Shown here piece after piece: positions 7,701 through 15,306 of a stretch of 41,866 bases of DNA (position 1 is the stretch's first letter; each line of letters starts with the position of its first letter). The notes beneath the pieces are model-generated. The model made no database searches. It had not been told where the DNA came from and saw nothing but the letters and a program-made list of their open reading frames with translations. The position numbers and the translations under genes are program-made. The stretch is from an uncultured Lachnospiraceae bacterium (lineage in GTDB: Bacteria; Bacillota; Clostridia; Lachnospirales; Lachnospiraceae), in contig CAJURQ010000033.1 in the NCBI GenBank assembly GCA_910588955.1, positions 1 through 41,866 on the forward strand, given 5' to 3'.

Positions 7701-7977
7701 TGTGAAAGCGAAAAAGCTCTACGAGGGGCGTCCCAACGTGGGCGACATGATTACCAACGGCGATTTTGATTTGATTATCAATTCTCCCGTCGGCAAGGAC
7801 AGCGTGCATGACGACAGCTATCTGCGCAAGGCGGCAATCAAGGCGAAAGCGCCTTATATTACGACTGTCGCGGCGGCGAAGGTGACGGCGGAGGGGATTC
7901 ATTACCTGAAAACCCACAAGGGCAGCGATGTGAAGTCGCTGCAGGAGCTGCACGGGGAGATACACGATAAGGGGTGA
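4750..7977 (+). CDS. carB: carbamoyl-phosphate synthase large subunit
   Basis: ATG 4750 has GGAGG about 7 nt upstream. The 1075-aa length is normal. Two homologous halves are visible: the N-terminal one (1-400) opens with KVLIIGSGPIIIGQACEFDY, and the second (about 550-935) opens with KIMILGGGPNRIGQGIEFDY. Each carries ATP-grasp motifs (RPAYTMGGAGGG; RPSYVLGGRGMEVV) and metal-binding EINPRTSRSSAL or EANPRASRTVPL. The last 140 residues form the MGS-like allosteric domain (VATEGTYNLI). The enzyme makes carbamoyl phosphate from bicarbonate, ATP and glutamine-derived ammonia for pyrimidine and arginine synthesis, with the CarA glutaminase. carA is not adjacent; the upstream neighbour is dcd, also a pyrimidine nucleotide gene. 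Confidence 0.97.
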   Translation: MPRRTDIHKVLIIGSGPIIIGQACEFDYSGTQACKALRKLGYEIVLVNSNPATIMTDPETADVTYIEPLNVERLEQIIAKERPDALLPNLGGQSGLNLCAELNKAGILEKYNVQVIGVQVDAIERGEDRIEFKKTMNKLGIEMARSEVAYSVDEALAIAEKLGYPVVLRPAYTMGGAGGGLVYNKDELKVVCARGLQASLVGQVLVEESILGWEELELEVVRDADNNIITVCFIENIDPLGVHTGDSFCSAPMLTISEECQKRLQEQAYRIVESVQVIGGTNVQFAHDPVSDRIIVIEINPRTSRSSALASKATGFPIALVSSMLAAGLTLKDIPCGKYGTLDKYVPDGDYVVIKFARWAFEKFKGVEDKLGTQMRAVGEVMSIGKTYKEAFQKAIRSLETGRYGLGHAKDFDTLPKEELLRRLNTPSSERHFLMYEALRKGATVEEIFEITKVKAYFIEQMKELVEEEEAILRHKGELLPDEMLVTAKKDGFSDKYLSQLLVIPEADIRNRRIALGVEEAWEGVHVSGTENSAYYYSTYNAPDKNPVNEEKQKIMILGGGPNRIGQGIEFDYCCVHAAMALKKLGFETIIVNCNPETVSTDYDTSDKLYFEPLTLEDVLSIYNKEKPLGVIAQFGGQTPLNLASELERNGVRILGTSPSVIDLAEDRDQFRAMMEKLDIPMPESGMATTVEEAISIASDIGYPVMVRPSYVLGGRGMEVVYDDESMTEYMNAAVGVTPDRPILIDRFLNHALECEADAISDGSHAFVPAVMEHIELAGIHSGDSACIIPSVHIPPESVETIKEYTRKIAEEMHVKGLMNMQYAIENGKVFVLEANPRASRTVPLVSKVCNIRMVPLATEIITAELTGRPSPVPGLKEQVIPNYGVKEAVFPFNMFPEVDPILGPEMRSTGEVLGLSRSYGEAFFKAQEAVQSKLPLEGTVLISVNKKDKDEVVEVARSLAEDGFKIVATEGTYNLITAAGVPAVKAKKLYEGRPNVGDMITNGDFDLIINSPVGKDSVHDDSYLRKAAIKAKAPYITTVAAAKVTAEGIHYLKTHKGSDVKSLQELHGEIHDKG

Positions 7978-8068
7978 CTTTGCAGCGATATGGAGAACTC
8001 ACTGGAGCTGCGCGCGATATTGTGCTAGTATAAAAAAGCAAAAATTTGTGTGAAAGGATGGAAAGAAA

Positions 8069-8449
8069 ATGAAATTGGATTTAGGTACGGTAGGGAAGTG
8101 GGAGTTGTCTCTGAGAGAAGCGGGGTATATGAGCGAAGAGGATCATATCATCGAGCATACAAAGGGCGACTTATGGGAAATGATGTCACAGACCAGAGGA
8201 AATTTCTTCTTCACCAATGAGAAGTTTATCTTTACGGGTGGTCTGCTGGGCGTCAGCAATTTTGCCGTGAAATACAGCGATATAAAGGAGCTGAAGCTTG
8301 TCAATGTGGGCGGACTGATTCCGATTATCCCTACAGGGATCAAGGTGACATGCCTGAATCCCGAAAACGGAAAGACCGTGAAGCATAAATGCTCTGTCAT
8401 GAAGAGAAAAGTGTGGATCGAGTATCTTCGGGAAAAAGCGGGACTGTAA
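8069..8449 (+). CDS. PH/GRAM-like domain protein, 126 aa
   Basis: ATG 8069 follows GAAAGGATGGAAAG. The small soluble protein has an N-terminal stretch of about 40 residues, then a run of beta strands (GNFFFTNEKFIFTGG, FAVKYSDIKELKLVNVG, IPTGIKVTCLNPENGK) and a C-terminal helix (KRKVWIEYLREKAGL). This is the layout of bacterial PH or GRAM-type domains, where FFTNEKFIFTG followed by YSDIKELK is characteristic. No signal peptide or membrane segment. Probably a single-gene unit between carB and a strong terminator. A role in membrane or protein binding is inferred from the fold only. Confidence 0.6.
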   Translation: MKLDLGTVGKWELSLREAGYMSEEDHIIEHTKGDLWEMMSQTRGNFFFTNEKFIFTGGLLGVSNFAVKYSDIKELKLVNVGGLIPIIPTGIKVTCLNPENGKTVKHKCSVMKRKVWIEYLREKAGL

Positions 8450-8509
8450 GTACATAGAAGCTGTGTTTTGAATGACAGGGCAGTTTTCTGAAGTGTGGAT
8501 TGTATAGGA

Positions 8510-8559
8510 ATATGAGAAAGTTTTTGGCTTGGAAAATAAAAACTTTCTCATATTTTTTT
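8510..8559 (+). terminator. strong intrinsic terminator
   Basis: A perfect 16-bp stem (8510-8525 with 8538-8553) around a 12-nt loop, followed by a T tract. It ends the PH-like gene transcript and is nearly symmetrical, so it could act in both directions. Confidence 0.85.
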
Positions 8560-8563
8560 GTGT

Positions 8564-8692
8564 TATAGGAGAAAAACCACGTCTGCGACCGTGGAAAGCT
8601 ATATCCACGCGCTGGACGAAGTGCCGATGGGGGAGGATGGAATTAAGCAGATTAATGTGATGGAGTTCCTTTTGAGCCGAGAAAGCCGATAG
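8564..8692 (+). pseudogene. remnant of an ATP-binding protein with DUF4143 domain
   Basis: The open frame 8564-8689, ending in TAG 8690-8692, has no start of its own. It joins two pieces typical of AAA/DUF4143 proteins: RKTTSATVESYIHAL, which matches the winged-helix segment (usually RKxSxxTVxxYLxAL), and LDEVPMGEDGIKQINVMEFL, which matches the extreme C-terminus (usually DGIKxINVxDWLL). The roughly 150 residues normally between them are missing, so this is an internally deleted remnant. Recognition rests on remembered family patterns. Confidence 0.5.
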
Positions 8693-8709
8693 AACTGCTC
8701 CTCATCTTA

Positions 8710-8740
8710 TTGACGAAAATTTAGGGGGGGGGGGTATAAT
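8710..8740 (+). promoter_or_regulatory. promoter with an 11-G tract in its spacer (candidate phase-variable switch)
   Basis: TTGACG (8710-8715) and TATAAT (8735-8740) are good sigma-A elements separated by 19 bp, of which the last 11 are an unbroken G run (8724-8734). The spacing is 2 bp longer than the 17-bp optimum, so changes in G number would alter promoter strength. The only downstream gene is the giant surface protein at 8849. Confidence 0.75.
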
Positions 8741-8848
8741 AAAAAGCAGCAGAGAATGGGCAGCCGTTTTTTGTTGTTTTTTTGCTTTATAGGATTAGTG
8801 TGGCAGTGTAAATGATTCAGGGAGAAGAAAATTAGGTCGCGGGGTGAG

Positions 8849-11800
8849 ATGAGGATGAGCAGGAAAGGGAATGTGTTCGGGAAAAAATTGCTGGCGGTTC
8901 TGGTTGCCGCAGCGGTGACGGTGACAATGCCGGAAATATCGGTGTCAGCGGCGGGGACGGAAGGTTCGGCGTCTGGCGTGGAAGCGGGGGCATCTACGGA
9001 AGGAAGGGAGGAAATATCTGAGAATCCTGACGGCTCGGAAAGTGAGGATAGAGCGGAGTTGTCTGAGCATCCGGCAGATGATGGCGCAGAGGAGGCGGGA
9101 AATTCTGAAAAATCTGCGGAAGAGGGTGAAGCAGAGATGCCGGAAGAGCCGGACGGCGTAGAAGAGACGGGAGACACTGATGTTTCCGGGGAAGAAAGCG
9201 AGGAGGAGCAGCCGGGAAATACGCAGCAGCAGCCGAATGAGGAAGAAATTTCGGAGACGCCCGCAGAGCAGCCGGGCAGCCTGTCCGCAAATGACGCGGA
9301 AGCTATGGCGGTCACGCAGAGCGTGGAAATACAGGCGGCGACGCCGATCCGAAGCGATAAAATTAACGATATTACATGGTCATTATATAAGGACAATGAC
9401 GGTTCGAAGAGACTTGTGTTGGAGGGCACAGGTGACTACACAAAAGGGGGCGGTGCAAAGCCTCCGTGGTCAGGACTGGAAATAAATGCTGCGAAAGTGA
9501 ACGTAAAAGGGATTACCTCGACGAGAAATCTGTTTTTTAAGCTGGAGTATCTGGAGTCTGTGGATCTGTCAGGTTTGGATACGGGAAGCCTTACAGATAT
9601 GGCGGGCATGTTTGCGGTGGGTGGTGACGATGTGCTCTGGGATGAAGGGAACCTGATTGTATGGGGACGTCTTGCATCGTTGGATCTGACTGGTCTGGAT
9701 GTAAAACGCGTGACGGATATGGGAAGGCTTTTTTCCCATTGCGGCGGTTTAAGAAAATTGAAAATTGACGGCTGGAAGACGGGAAACGTACGGGATATGA
9801 GCGGTATGTTTGAGTATTGCGCAGAGTTGGAGCTTACCGCTGATACCTTGAAGAATTTGGATACATCTCAGGTAACGAATATGAGCCGGATGTTTGCTTA
9901 TTATGCGTACAAAAGAACATATTCTTCACCAGTGACAGATTTGGATTTGAGCGGTTTTCGTACCTTGAATGTGGAAAATATGTCAGGGATGTTTGACAGT
10001 ATGGCTTATGTCCAGAATTTGGACATCAGCAGTTTCAGGACATCGAATGTGACGGACATGAGCCGGATGTTTGCGCAATGCGTGAATCTGCGCACGCTAA
10101 ACGGTGTCGGCGGCTTTGATACGGGAAATGTGACGAATATGTCACATATGTTTGCGGGATGCAAAAGTCTGAAGGGAATAGAGGTGAGCGATTTTGACAC
10201 TTCTTCAGTCACTAACATGAATGGCATGTTTGCGGAATGCGGCGGACTGGGGAGTCTGGATCTTGGCAGTTTTGATATGGGAAAGACCACGGATGCGACG
10301 GGTATGCTCGACGGCTGTACCGGGCTTAAGCGGATCGGTGTGCCTGTGAACTGTAAGGTTGATGTAGCTTTGCCCGAAGGACCATGGTATCAGGCGGACG
10401 GAACAGAGTATACGGGGACAACGCTGCCCAAAAACCTGTCAGCCAGTATGACTTTATATAAGGAAAAACCGACTGAGGGAGCGATAAAAAGCGTCTCTGT
10501 GTCAGGCGTTACGATGAGCAGTAAGGAATATGACGGCACATCCTGCTCCTATACGGGGACGCCGGTTCTGATGGATGAGGCTGGCAATTCAATAACGGGT
10601 GTGACAATTACGCCGTCTTACAGCGGCAGCCTCGTTGACGGAACGCCTTATGACGAGACGGATGCCGCGCCGACATTGGCGGGCAGTTACACGCTCTCCT
10701 TTCAGGTCTCGAATCTGGATACGGGTAAGTACCGGCTTGGAAAGACGGCTTACCGCTTCTCTATCAGGCGGAGGAATGTGACGATTACGGCGCCTGATGT
10801 GCGGATCGAGAAGGGGGAAGACCTTCCGGCGGTAGAGAAGCTGACCTGCACGGTTGAGGGACTGCTTCCCGGCGTTACCTTGTCAAAGGAGCCGAGAGTG
10901 AAGTATAAGGGCAATATTGACACACAGAAGGCGGGCGCTTATGAGATTGTCCCTTACGGGGCGGAGATCGCCTCCCCGGATGCGCAAAACTATCAGTTCC
11001 GCTATCAGAACGGAAAGCTGCAAGTGGGCGATCCCTCGGAACTTCCGCTGGCGAAAGGCAGTATTGAAAAAATAAAGTGGGAAATTGACAGCGCCGGCAG
11101 GCTTACGCTGTGGGGCGAGGGAGATTATGGCAAGATCGCGTATTACGGAAACAAAAAGGAGCTTCCGTGGACAAACGACAAATATCGGAAACTGGTTAAA
11201 TCCGCGCAGGTGAAGGTCTCCGGCATGACGGCGACACAGGATCTGTTTAACGGATGCGAGAATTTGGTGAGCGTGGATCTGGGTGGATTTGACGCCAGCC
11301 GGGTAACCAATGCGACAGGCATGTTTGCGGGTTGCAGCAGCTTGAAAAGTGTGGATCTGCAATGCTTTAAGAAAGCCAGGCTTCAGTACATGGGCGCGGG
11401 GAGGATAGGCTTCGATCCGGACGGCCGCGGCATGTTTGCGGGCTGCAGCAGCCTGACGGAGATTGATGTGAGCTGCTTTAATATGAGTGAGGCGAAGGAT
11501 ATCGGGGGGTTGTTTTATCAGTGTACCGGCTTAAAGGAATTAAGCTTAAATGATTTTCAGACAAAGACAGTGACATGGATGACGGAACTGTTTGCGGGCT
11601 GCAGCGGTCTTGAGGAACTGGATGTAAGCGGTCTGGATACGAGAAATGTGCGCAGCATGAACGGTATGTTCGCGGGCTGCAGCAGTCTGAAAAAGCTTGT
11701 GGTAAACGGTCTGGATACGAAAGAAGTGACAGATATGGGCAATATGTTTTCCGGGTGCAGTGCGCTTACAGAACTGGATGTAAGCGGTTTGTATACGGGA

Positions 11801-14731
11801 AATGTGACTGCCATGTACGGGATGTTTTCCGGGTGCAGCGCGCTTACGGAACTCGATTTGAGCGGATTTGATACGAGAAAAGTGGAAGATATGAGCTCTA
11901 TGTTTCTCGACTGCCGCTCGCTTGTAAATTTGGATCTGAGCGGTTTTGACATGACTGCTATGGGAACAGGCATGATGATGGGTTCCGTTGCGGACGGGAT
12001 GTTTTCCGGCTGCAACGCGCTGTCCTGCCTGCTGACCCCCAGAAACTATAAGTGCGAGGAAAGTGTGGCGCTTCCGAAGCAGAGTGATGAGGACATATGG
12101 AAAGACAGGGAGGGGAAGCTGTACACGGAGCTGCCAAGGAACCGTGCGGACAGCGTTCTGCTCTACCGCAACAATTACCTTGAGGATGAGAACGGCAATA
12201 TCAAGCAGATCGTGACAGTGTCCGGTGTCCGGATGGAAAGCAAGATTTATGACGGGCAGCCATGTGTTTATGTGGGAACAGCCGTTCTGACGGATTTGGA
12301 CGGACAGAGGGTGGACACTGCGCTGTCTTATCTCTATCAGGGGACGCTTGCCGACGGTTCGGCATATAAGGAGACGGTGCAGGCGCCTGCACAGGCAGGA
12401 AGTTATACGCTTACGGTTAAGATGCCGGATGGGGAAGCGTCGCGGTATATTCTGAAAAAAGACAGCTACCCTTTCACCATCGGACAGAGGAGCCTGATTG
12501 TAAGTGCGCCGTCCCTGATTATTGAGGTTGGAGGAAAGGTACCGGTTCTGGGAAAGGATTTGAAATGGTCGGCGGAAGGTCTGATTGCCGGGGAAAAGTT
12601 TCTGAAAGAGCCCGCTTTAAGGTTCGATCCGAATCCTGTTTTGACAGATCGGGCAGGCAGTTACAAGATCATTCCTGATGGTGCGGATGCGGGGAACAAT
12701 TACCGTATCTCTTATCAGAACGGCGCTCTTCTGGTAGGGGAGGGAGGAGATATATACCCGGAGGATCTCCCTTCCGACGGCGTGATTCCGGAGGGCTTGT
12801 GGATTGCCGGCATATCTGCCATGGGCTATGGCTATACCGGGAAAGCGCAGAAGCCTGTGGTGCGGGTCTACGATCACAAGACGCTCCTGAAGGAGAAGAC
12901 AGATTACACCGTCTCCTATAGGAATAATACGAAAGCGTACCCGTATGTCGAATCTGACAGCGCCTTTGATCCCAAGAAGGCGCCCACGGTGACGGTTACG
13001 GGGCGGGGTAACTACACGGGCAGGGATACCCAGACATTCCGCATCCTGCCGTTGGATATCGGCGCTACAGAGGCGGACGGGAACGGGAGCTTTGCGGCTG
13101 ATGACATGACTGTCGCATACAATAAAAAGGCGCAGAAGCCGGTTCCGGCTCTCATATGGTACGATAAGAAGCTGAAAAACAGGACGGATTACACCTTTGC
13201 CTACTATGGCGGCGATGCCGGTGGGAAGCTTGATGCCGTGAAGGAGGCGGGAGAATATTCGGTGGTGCTGTCCGGGAAGGGGAACTTTACCGGCACAAAG
13301 CGAATCAGGCTTCTTGTCACAGCGGATTTAAAGCCGGTGGGAAAGCTTTCTGTCGCTAATCCTAAGGCGCTGCCCTATACGGGGAGTGCGGTCACGCCGC
13401 AGCTTACGGTGAAGGACGGGAGAACCGTACTGACGGAAAACACGCATTATACCGTGGCTTACAGCCGGAACACGGCGGTGGGTACGGCGTACGCCGTTGT
13501 CAAAGGCATTGAGACGGCAGGGTACAGCGGTACGAAACGGGTCAGCTTTAAGATTACGGGTATATCTGTTAATAAGGCGGCAGTCACCGGGCTTCCGGTC
13601 AAGGGCAGCGAATTTGTATATGGCGGGCTGGCGTTTGAACCGCAGCTTTCTCTGAGCAGGAAAGAGAAAAAGAATGGCGTAACCACGGAGATTCCGTTGA
13701 CGGAAGGGACAGACTATACGGTTGAATGGCAGAAAAACCGGGAGGCGGGTACGGCGTCCGTGATCTTTACGGGAAAAGGCGCATATACGGGCGCCATGAA
13801 AAAGACCTTTAAGATTAAGCCTTTTGACATGGCAGCTAATGAAAACAACAGGGTGACGGCAGCTCTTGCGCTGTCGAGCGTACCCTACGCCAAAGGCGGC
13901 GCGAAGCCGAAACCGGAGGTGATTTTCCAGAGGGACGATAAGACAACTCAGATATTGGAGGAGGGGAGAGACTATACGCTGTCCTACAAAAATCAATCTG
14001 CGCTGTATGACGGCAGCGATCCCCAAAAGAAGCCGCCGACTGTCACCATCAAGGGCAAGGGGTGCTTTAAGGGGACATATGCCGTGCCGCTGACCTATCA
14101 GATCACGCCGCAGAATCTCGGTAACGGTCTGCGACTGACAGCGGTCGATAAGACATACCGAAATAAGAAGAACAGCTATGCGACAAAGGTGTCGGTCACA
14201 GATTTGGACGGTAAGGCGCTGAAGGCGGGCGCAGATTATGACAAGAATGTCACATATACCTATCGGGATGAGACGACGGTGCAGACCGCGCCTGTAAAAA
14301 ATGTTTCGCCGGGCGGTCCGGCTGTCCGCAGGGCAGGAGATGTTGTGGAGGCAAACGATATCATTCCCGCGGGAACGGTGATCTGCGTGACGGTGAAAGC
14401 GAAAGACGGTGGGAACTATACAGGAACATTGACAGGAGAGTACCGCATTTCAAAGTCCTCCATTGCCTCGGCAGCAGTTTCGATTCCGAAGCAGACTTAT
14501 ACAGGACAGCCGATCACGCTGAAAAAGGAGGATATCACGGTCAAGGTGAAAGGCAGACCGATTGACGAAAATCAGGAGAAAAGCCAGTGGGAGATTGTGC
14601 CGGGCAGCTATAAAAACAATGTGAAGAAGGAAACTGCCAGTTTGACGATCCGGGGTGTAGATAACTATGGTGGAGAAAAAACCGTGAAATTCGCAATCAA
14701 GGCGAAGGGATTTTTGTGGTGGTGGAGATAA
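8849..14731 (+). CDS. giant secreted DUF285-repeat (BspA-like) surface protein, 1960 aa
   Basis: ATG 8849 (ATG 8855 is also possible; GGGGTGAG lies just upstream). Residues 1-35 form a signal peptide (KKLLAVLVAAAVTVTMPEIS then VSAAG). Residues 36-150 are a low-complexity Glu/Ser-rich linker. Two blocks of DUF285 repeats follow (about 190-480 and 750-1075), with units such as VTDMSRMFAQCVNL and LDVSGLDTRNVRSMNGMFAG. Each is followed by an MBG-like beta region (YDGTSCSYTGTP; YDGQPCVYVGTA). Residues about 1330-1950 are Ig-like repeats (YTGKAQKPVVRVYD, TDYTVSYRNNT, GRGNYTG). The protein is probably displayed on the cell surface for adhesion or host contact. I see no LPxTG or surface-layer anchor; it ends KAKGFLWWWR. 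Expression may vary through the poly-G promoter. Confidence 0.9.
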   Translation: MRMSRKGNVFGKKLLAVLVAAAVTVTMPEISVSAAGTEGSASGVEAGASTEGREEISENPDGSESEDRAELSEHPADDGAEEAGNSEKSAEEGEAEMPEEPDGVEETGDTDVSGEESEEEQPGNTQQQPNEEEISETPAEQPGSLSANDAEAMAVTQSVEIQAATPIRSDKINDITWSLYKDNDGSKRLVLEGTGDYTKGGGAKPPWSGLEINAAKVNVKGITSTRNLFFKLEYLESVDLSGLDTGSLTDMAGMFAVGGDDVLWDEGNLIVWGRLASLDLTGLDVKRVTDMGRLFSHCGGLRKLKIDGWKTGNVRDMSGMFEYCAELELTADTLKNLDTSQVTNMSRMFAYYAYKRTYSSPVTDLDLSGFRTLNVENMSGMFDSMAYVQNLDISSFRTSNVTDMSRMFAQCVNLRTLNGVGGFDTGNVTNMSHMFAGCKSLKGIEVSDFDTSSVTNMNGMFAECGGLGSLDLGSFDMGKTTDATGMLDGCTGLKRIGVPVNCKVDVALPEGPWYQADGTEYTGTTLPKNLSASMTLYKEKPTEGAIKSVSVSGVTMSSKEYDGTSCSYTGTPVLMDEAGNSITGVTITPSYSGSLVDGTPYDETDAAPTLAGSYTLSFQVSNLDTGKYRLGKTAYRFSIRRRNVTITAPDVRIEKGEDLPAVEKLTCTVEGLLPGVTLSKEPRVKYKGNIDTQKAGAYEIVPYGAEIASPDAQNYQFRYQNGKLQVGDPSELPLAKGSIEKIKWEIDSAGRLTLWGEGDYGKIAYYGNKKELPWTNDKYRKLVKSAQVKVSGMTATQDLFNGCENLVSVDLGGFDASRVTNATGMFAGCSSLKSVDLQCFKKARLQYMGAGRIGFDPDGRGMFAGCSSLTEIDVSCFNMSEAKDIGGLFYQCTGLKELSLNDFQTKTVTWMTELFAGCSGLEELDVSGLDTRNVRSMNGMFAGCSSLKKLVVNGLDTKEVTDMGNMFSGCSALTELDVSGLYTGNVTAMYGMFSGCSALTELDLSGFDTRKVEDMSSMFLDCRSLVNLDLSGFDMTAMGTGMMMGSVADGMFSGCNALSCLLTPRNYKCEESVALPKQSDEDIWKDREGKLYTELPRNRADSVLLYRNNYLEDENGNIKQIVTVSGVRMESKIYDGQPCVYVGTAVLTDLDGQRVDTALSYLYQGTLADGSAYKETVQAPAQAGSYTLTVKMPDGEASRYILKKDSYPFTIGQRSLIVSAPSLIIEVGGKVPVLGKDLKWSAEGLIAGEKFLKEPALRFDPNPVLTDRAGSYKIIPDGADAGNNYRISYQNGALLVGEGGDIYPEDLPSDGVIPEGLWIAGISAMGYGYTGKAQKPVVRVYDHKTLLKEKTDYTVSYRNNTKAYPYVESDSAFDPKKAPTVTVTGRGNYTGRDTQTFRILPLDIGATEADGNGSFAADDMTVAYNKKAQKPVPALIWYDKKLKNRTDYTFAYYGGDAGGKLDAVKEAGEYSVVLSGKGNFTGTKRIRLLVTADLKPVGKLSVANPKALPYTGSAVTPQLTVKDGRTVLTENTHYTVAYSRNTAVGTAYAVVKGIETAGYSGTKRVSFKITGISVNKAAVTGLPVKGSEFVYGGLAFEPQLSLSRKEKKNGVTTEIPLTEGTDYTVEWQKNREAGTASVIFTGKGAYTGAMKKTFKIKPFDMAANENNRVTAALALSSVPYAKGGAKPKPEVIFQRDDKTTQILEEGRDYTLSYKNQSALYDGSDPQKKPPTVTIKGKGCFKGTYAVPLTYQITPQNLGNGLRLTAVDKTYRNKKNSYATKVSVTDLDGKALKAGADYDKNVTYTYRDETTVQTAPVKNVSPGGPAVRRAGDVVEANDIIPAGTVICVTVKAKDGGNYTGTLTGEYRISKSSIASAAVSIPKQTYTGQPITLKKEDITVKVKGRPIDENQEKSQWEIVPGSYKNNVKKETASLTIRGVDNYGGEKTVKFAIKAKGFLWWWR

Positions 14732-14777
14732 GTAAGGTCAGGCTGATTAAAATAGGGAAAAAATAGAAATTAAATGT

Positions 14778-14806
14778 TTGACAAATGGTACAGGCTGTGA
14801 TATTCT
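14778..14806 (+). promoter_or_regulatory. sigma-A promoter of a short transcription unit
   Basis: TTGACA (14778-14783), exactly 17 bp, then TATTCT (14801-14806). A consensus -35 with optimal spacing, 47 bp after the giant gene stops. It would start a transcript near 14813 that ends at the terminator at 15094-15099. Confidence 0.8.
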
Positions 14807-14889
14807 ATCTGAAAATTTACCGAGAATCAGTGAGTGCTAGAACACTTACAGTTTCACTGACGATTTACGTTTTTGACGGAGGAAGCAGT

Positions 14890-14967
14890 ATGTTTTACAC
14901 GAATCCAGTCCCGTTTACGGTCATTATGGGTATTATGCAGGTTTTTCAGATTACGGTCACAGCCTGA
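14890..14967 (+). CDS. 25-aa hydrophobic peptide (leader peptide or small toxin-like)
   Basis: ATG 14890 follows GGAGGA by 6 nt. The peptide starts MFYTNPVPFTVIMGIMQVFQ and ends ITVTA; most of it is hydrophobic with no charged residue. Its last codons contain one arm of the TACGGTCA hairpin, so ribosome position on this ORF would affect RNA folding downstream. That favours a leader-peptide role upstream of the ABC exporter, but a small membrane-active peptide is also possible. Confidence 0.5.
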   Translation: MFYTNPVPFTVIMGIMQVFQITVTA

Positions 14968-15042
14968 CGGCGGCAAAAGCCGCAGCCGCATGACCGTAGG
15001 ACGAAAGGTCTTATCGGTCGTGCGGGAATCAGGGTTAAGGAT

Positions 15043-15099
15043 AGGAGAACCGCATGGGAAATACACGAGGGTGTATGGAACAGGCGGTTCTCCTTTTTG
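15043..15099 (+). terminator. intrinsic terminator of the short unit
   Basis: AGGAGAACCGC (15043-15053) pairs perfectly with GCGGTTCTCCT (15084-15094), followed by TTTTT. The loop itself contains the small hairpin ATACAC-GAGG-GTGTAT. Confidence 0.85.
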
Positions 15100-15103
15100 G
15101 TGG

Positions 15104-15236
15104 ATTGCACAAATAGCACAATCAACGCAGACGCGCTTTCGCTCCGTTCCAGCCGTAGCAGCGCTAAACTCGAAAATACCTCGTTAAGCGCTGACGGCTT
15201 CCAAGGGTCTGCTTATGATTATGCTATTTGTGCAAT
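15104..15236. repeat. 133-bp palindromic element (MITE- or REP-like)
   Basis: The outer arms 15104-15123 (ATTGCACAAATAGCACAATC) and 15217-15236 are inverted copies with one mismatch. Inside, AGCCGT (15151-15156) pairs with ACGGCT (15194-15199), and AGCGCT (15160-15165) with AGCGCT (15187-15192). No ORF of note. It lies between the small RNA terminator and the ABC operon. A non-coding mobile or repetitive element is the simplest reading; other copies would lie outside this window. Confidence 0.6.
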
Positions 15237-15306
15237 TACTACAGTGTTAAGATGAGTTTCGCAAAGCACATAAATCGAGTCTGGACAAAAAGGAGAGGAT
15301 AGTACA

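Larger units (their letters stand above)
14813..15099 (+). ncRNA. structured small RNA or leader RNA with an embedded short ORF
   Basis: The unit is bounded by a consensus promoter and an intrinsic terminator, about 285 nt. Hairpins visible in order: TCAGTGA 14827-14833 with TCACTGA 14854-14860; TACGGTCA 14952-14959 with TGACCGTA 14991-14998, enclosing GCGGC-AAAA-GCCGC (14970-14983); ATACAC 15061-15066 with GTGTAT inside the terminator. TGACCG (14991-14996) can alternatively pair with CGGTCG (15015-15020), and TGCGG (15021-15025) with CCGCA (15050-15054) in the 5' arm of the terminator. Such mutually exclusive pairings are typical of attenuators. I do not recognise a known RNA class. Confidence 0.55.

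Noticed and set aside
13328..14026. 232-codon minus-strand frame inside the giant surface protein gene
   Set aside because: It is a shadow of the Ig-like repeats. Composition and lack of a start signal argue against a gene.
14650..14731. Sortase or surface-layer anchor at the C-terminus of the giant protein
   Set aside because: No LPxTG-like motif, no terminal hydrophobic helix and no SLH-type repeat is present.
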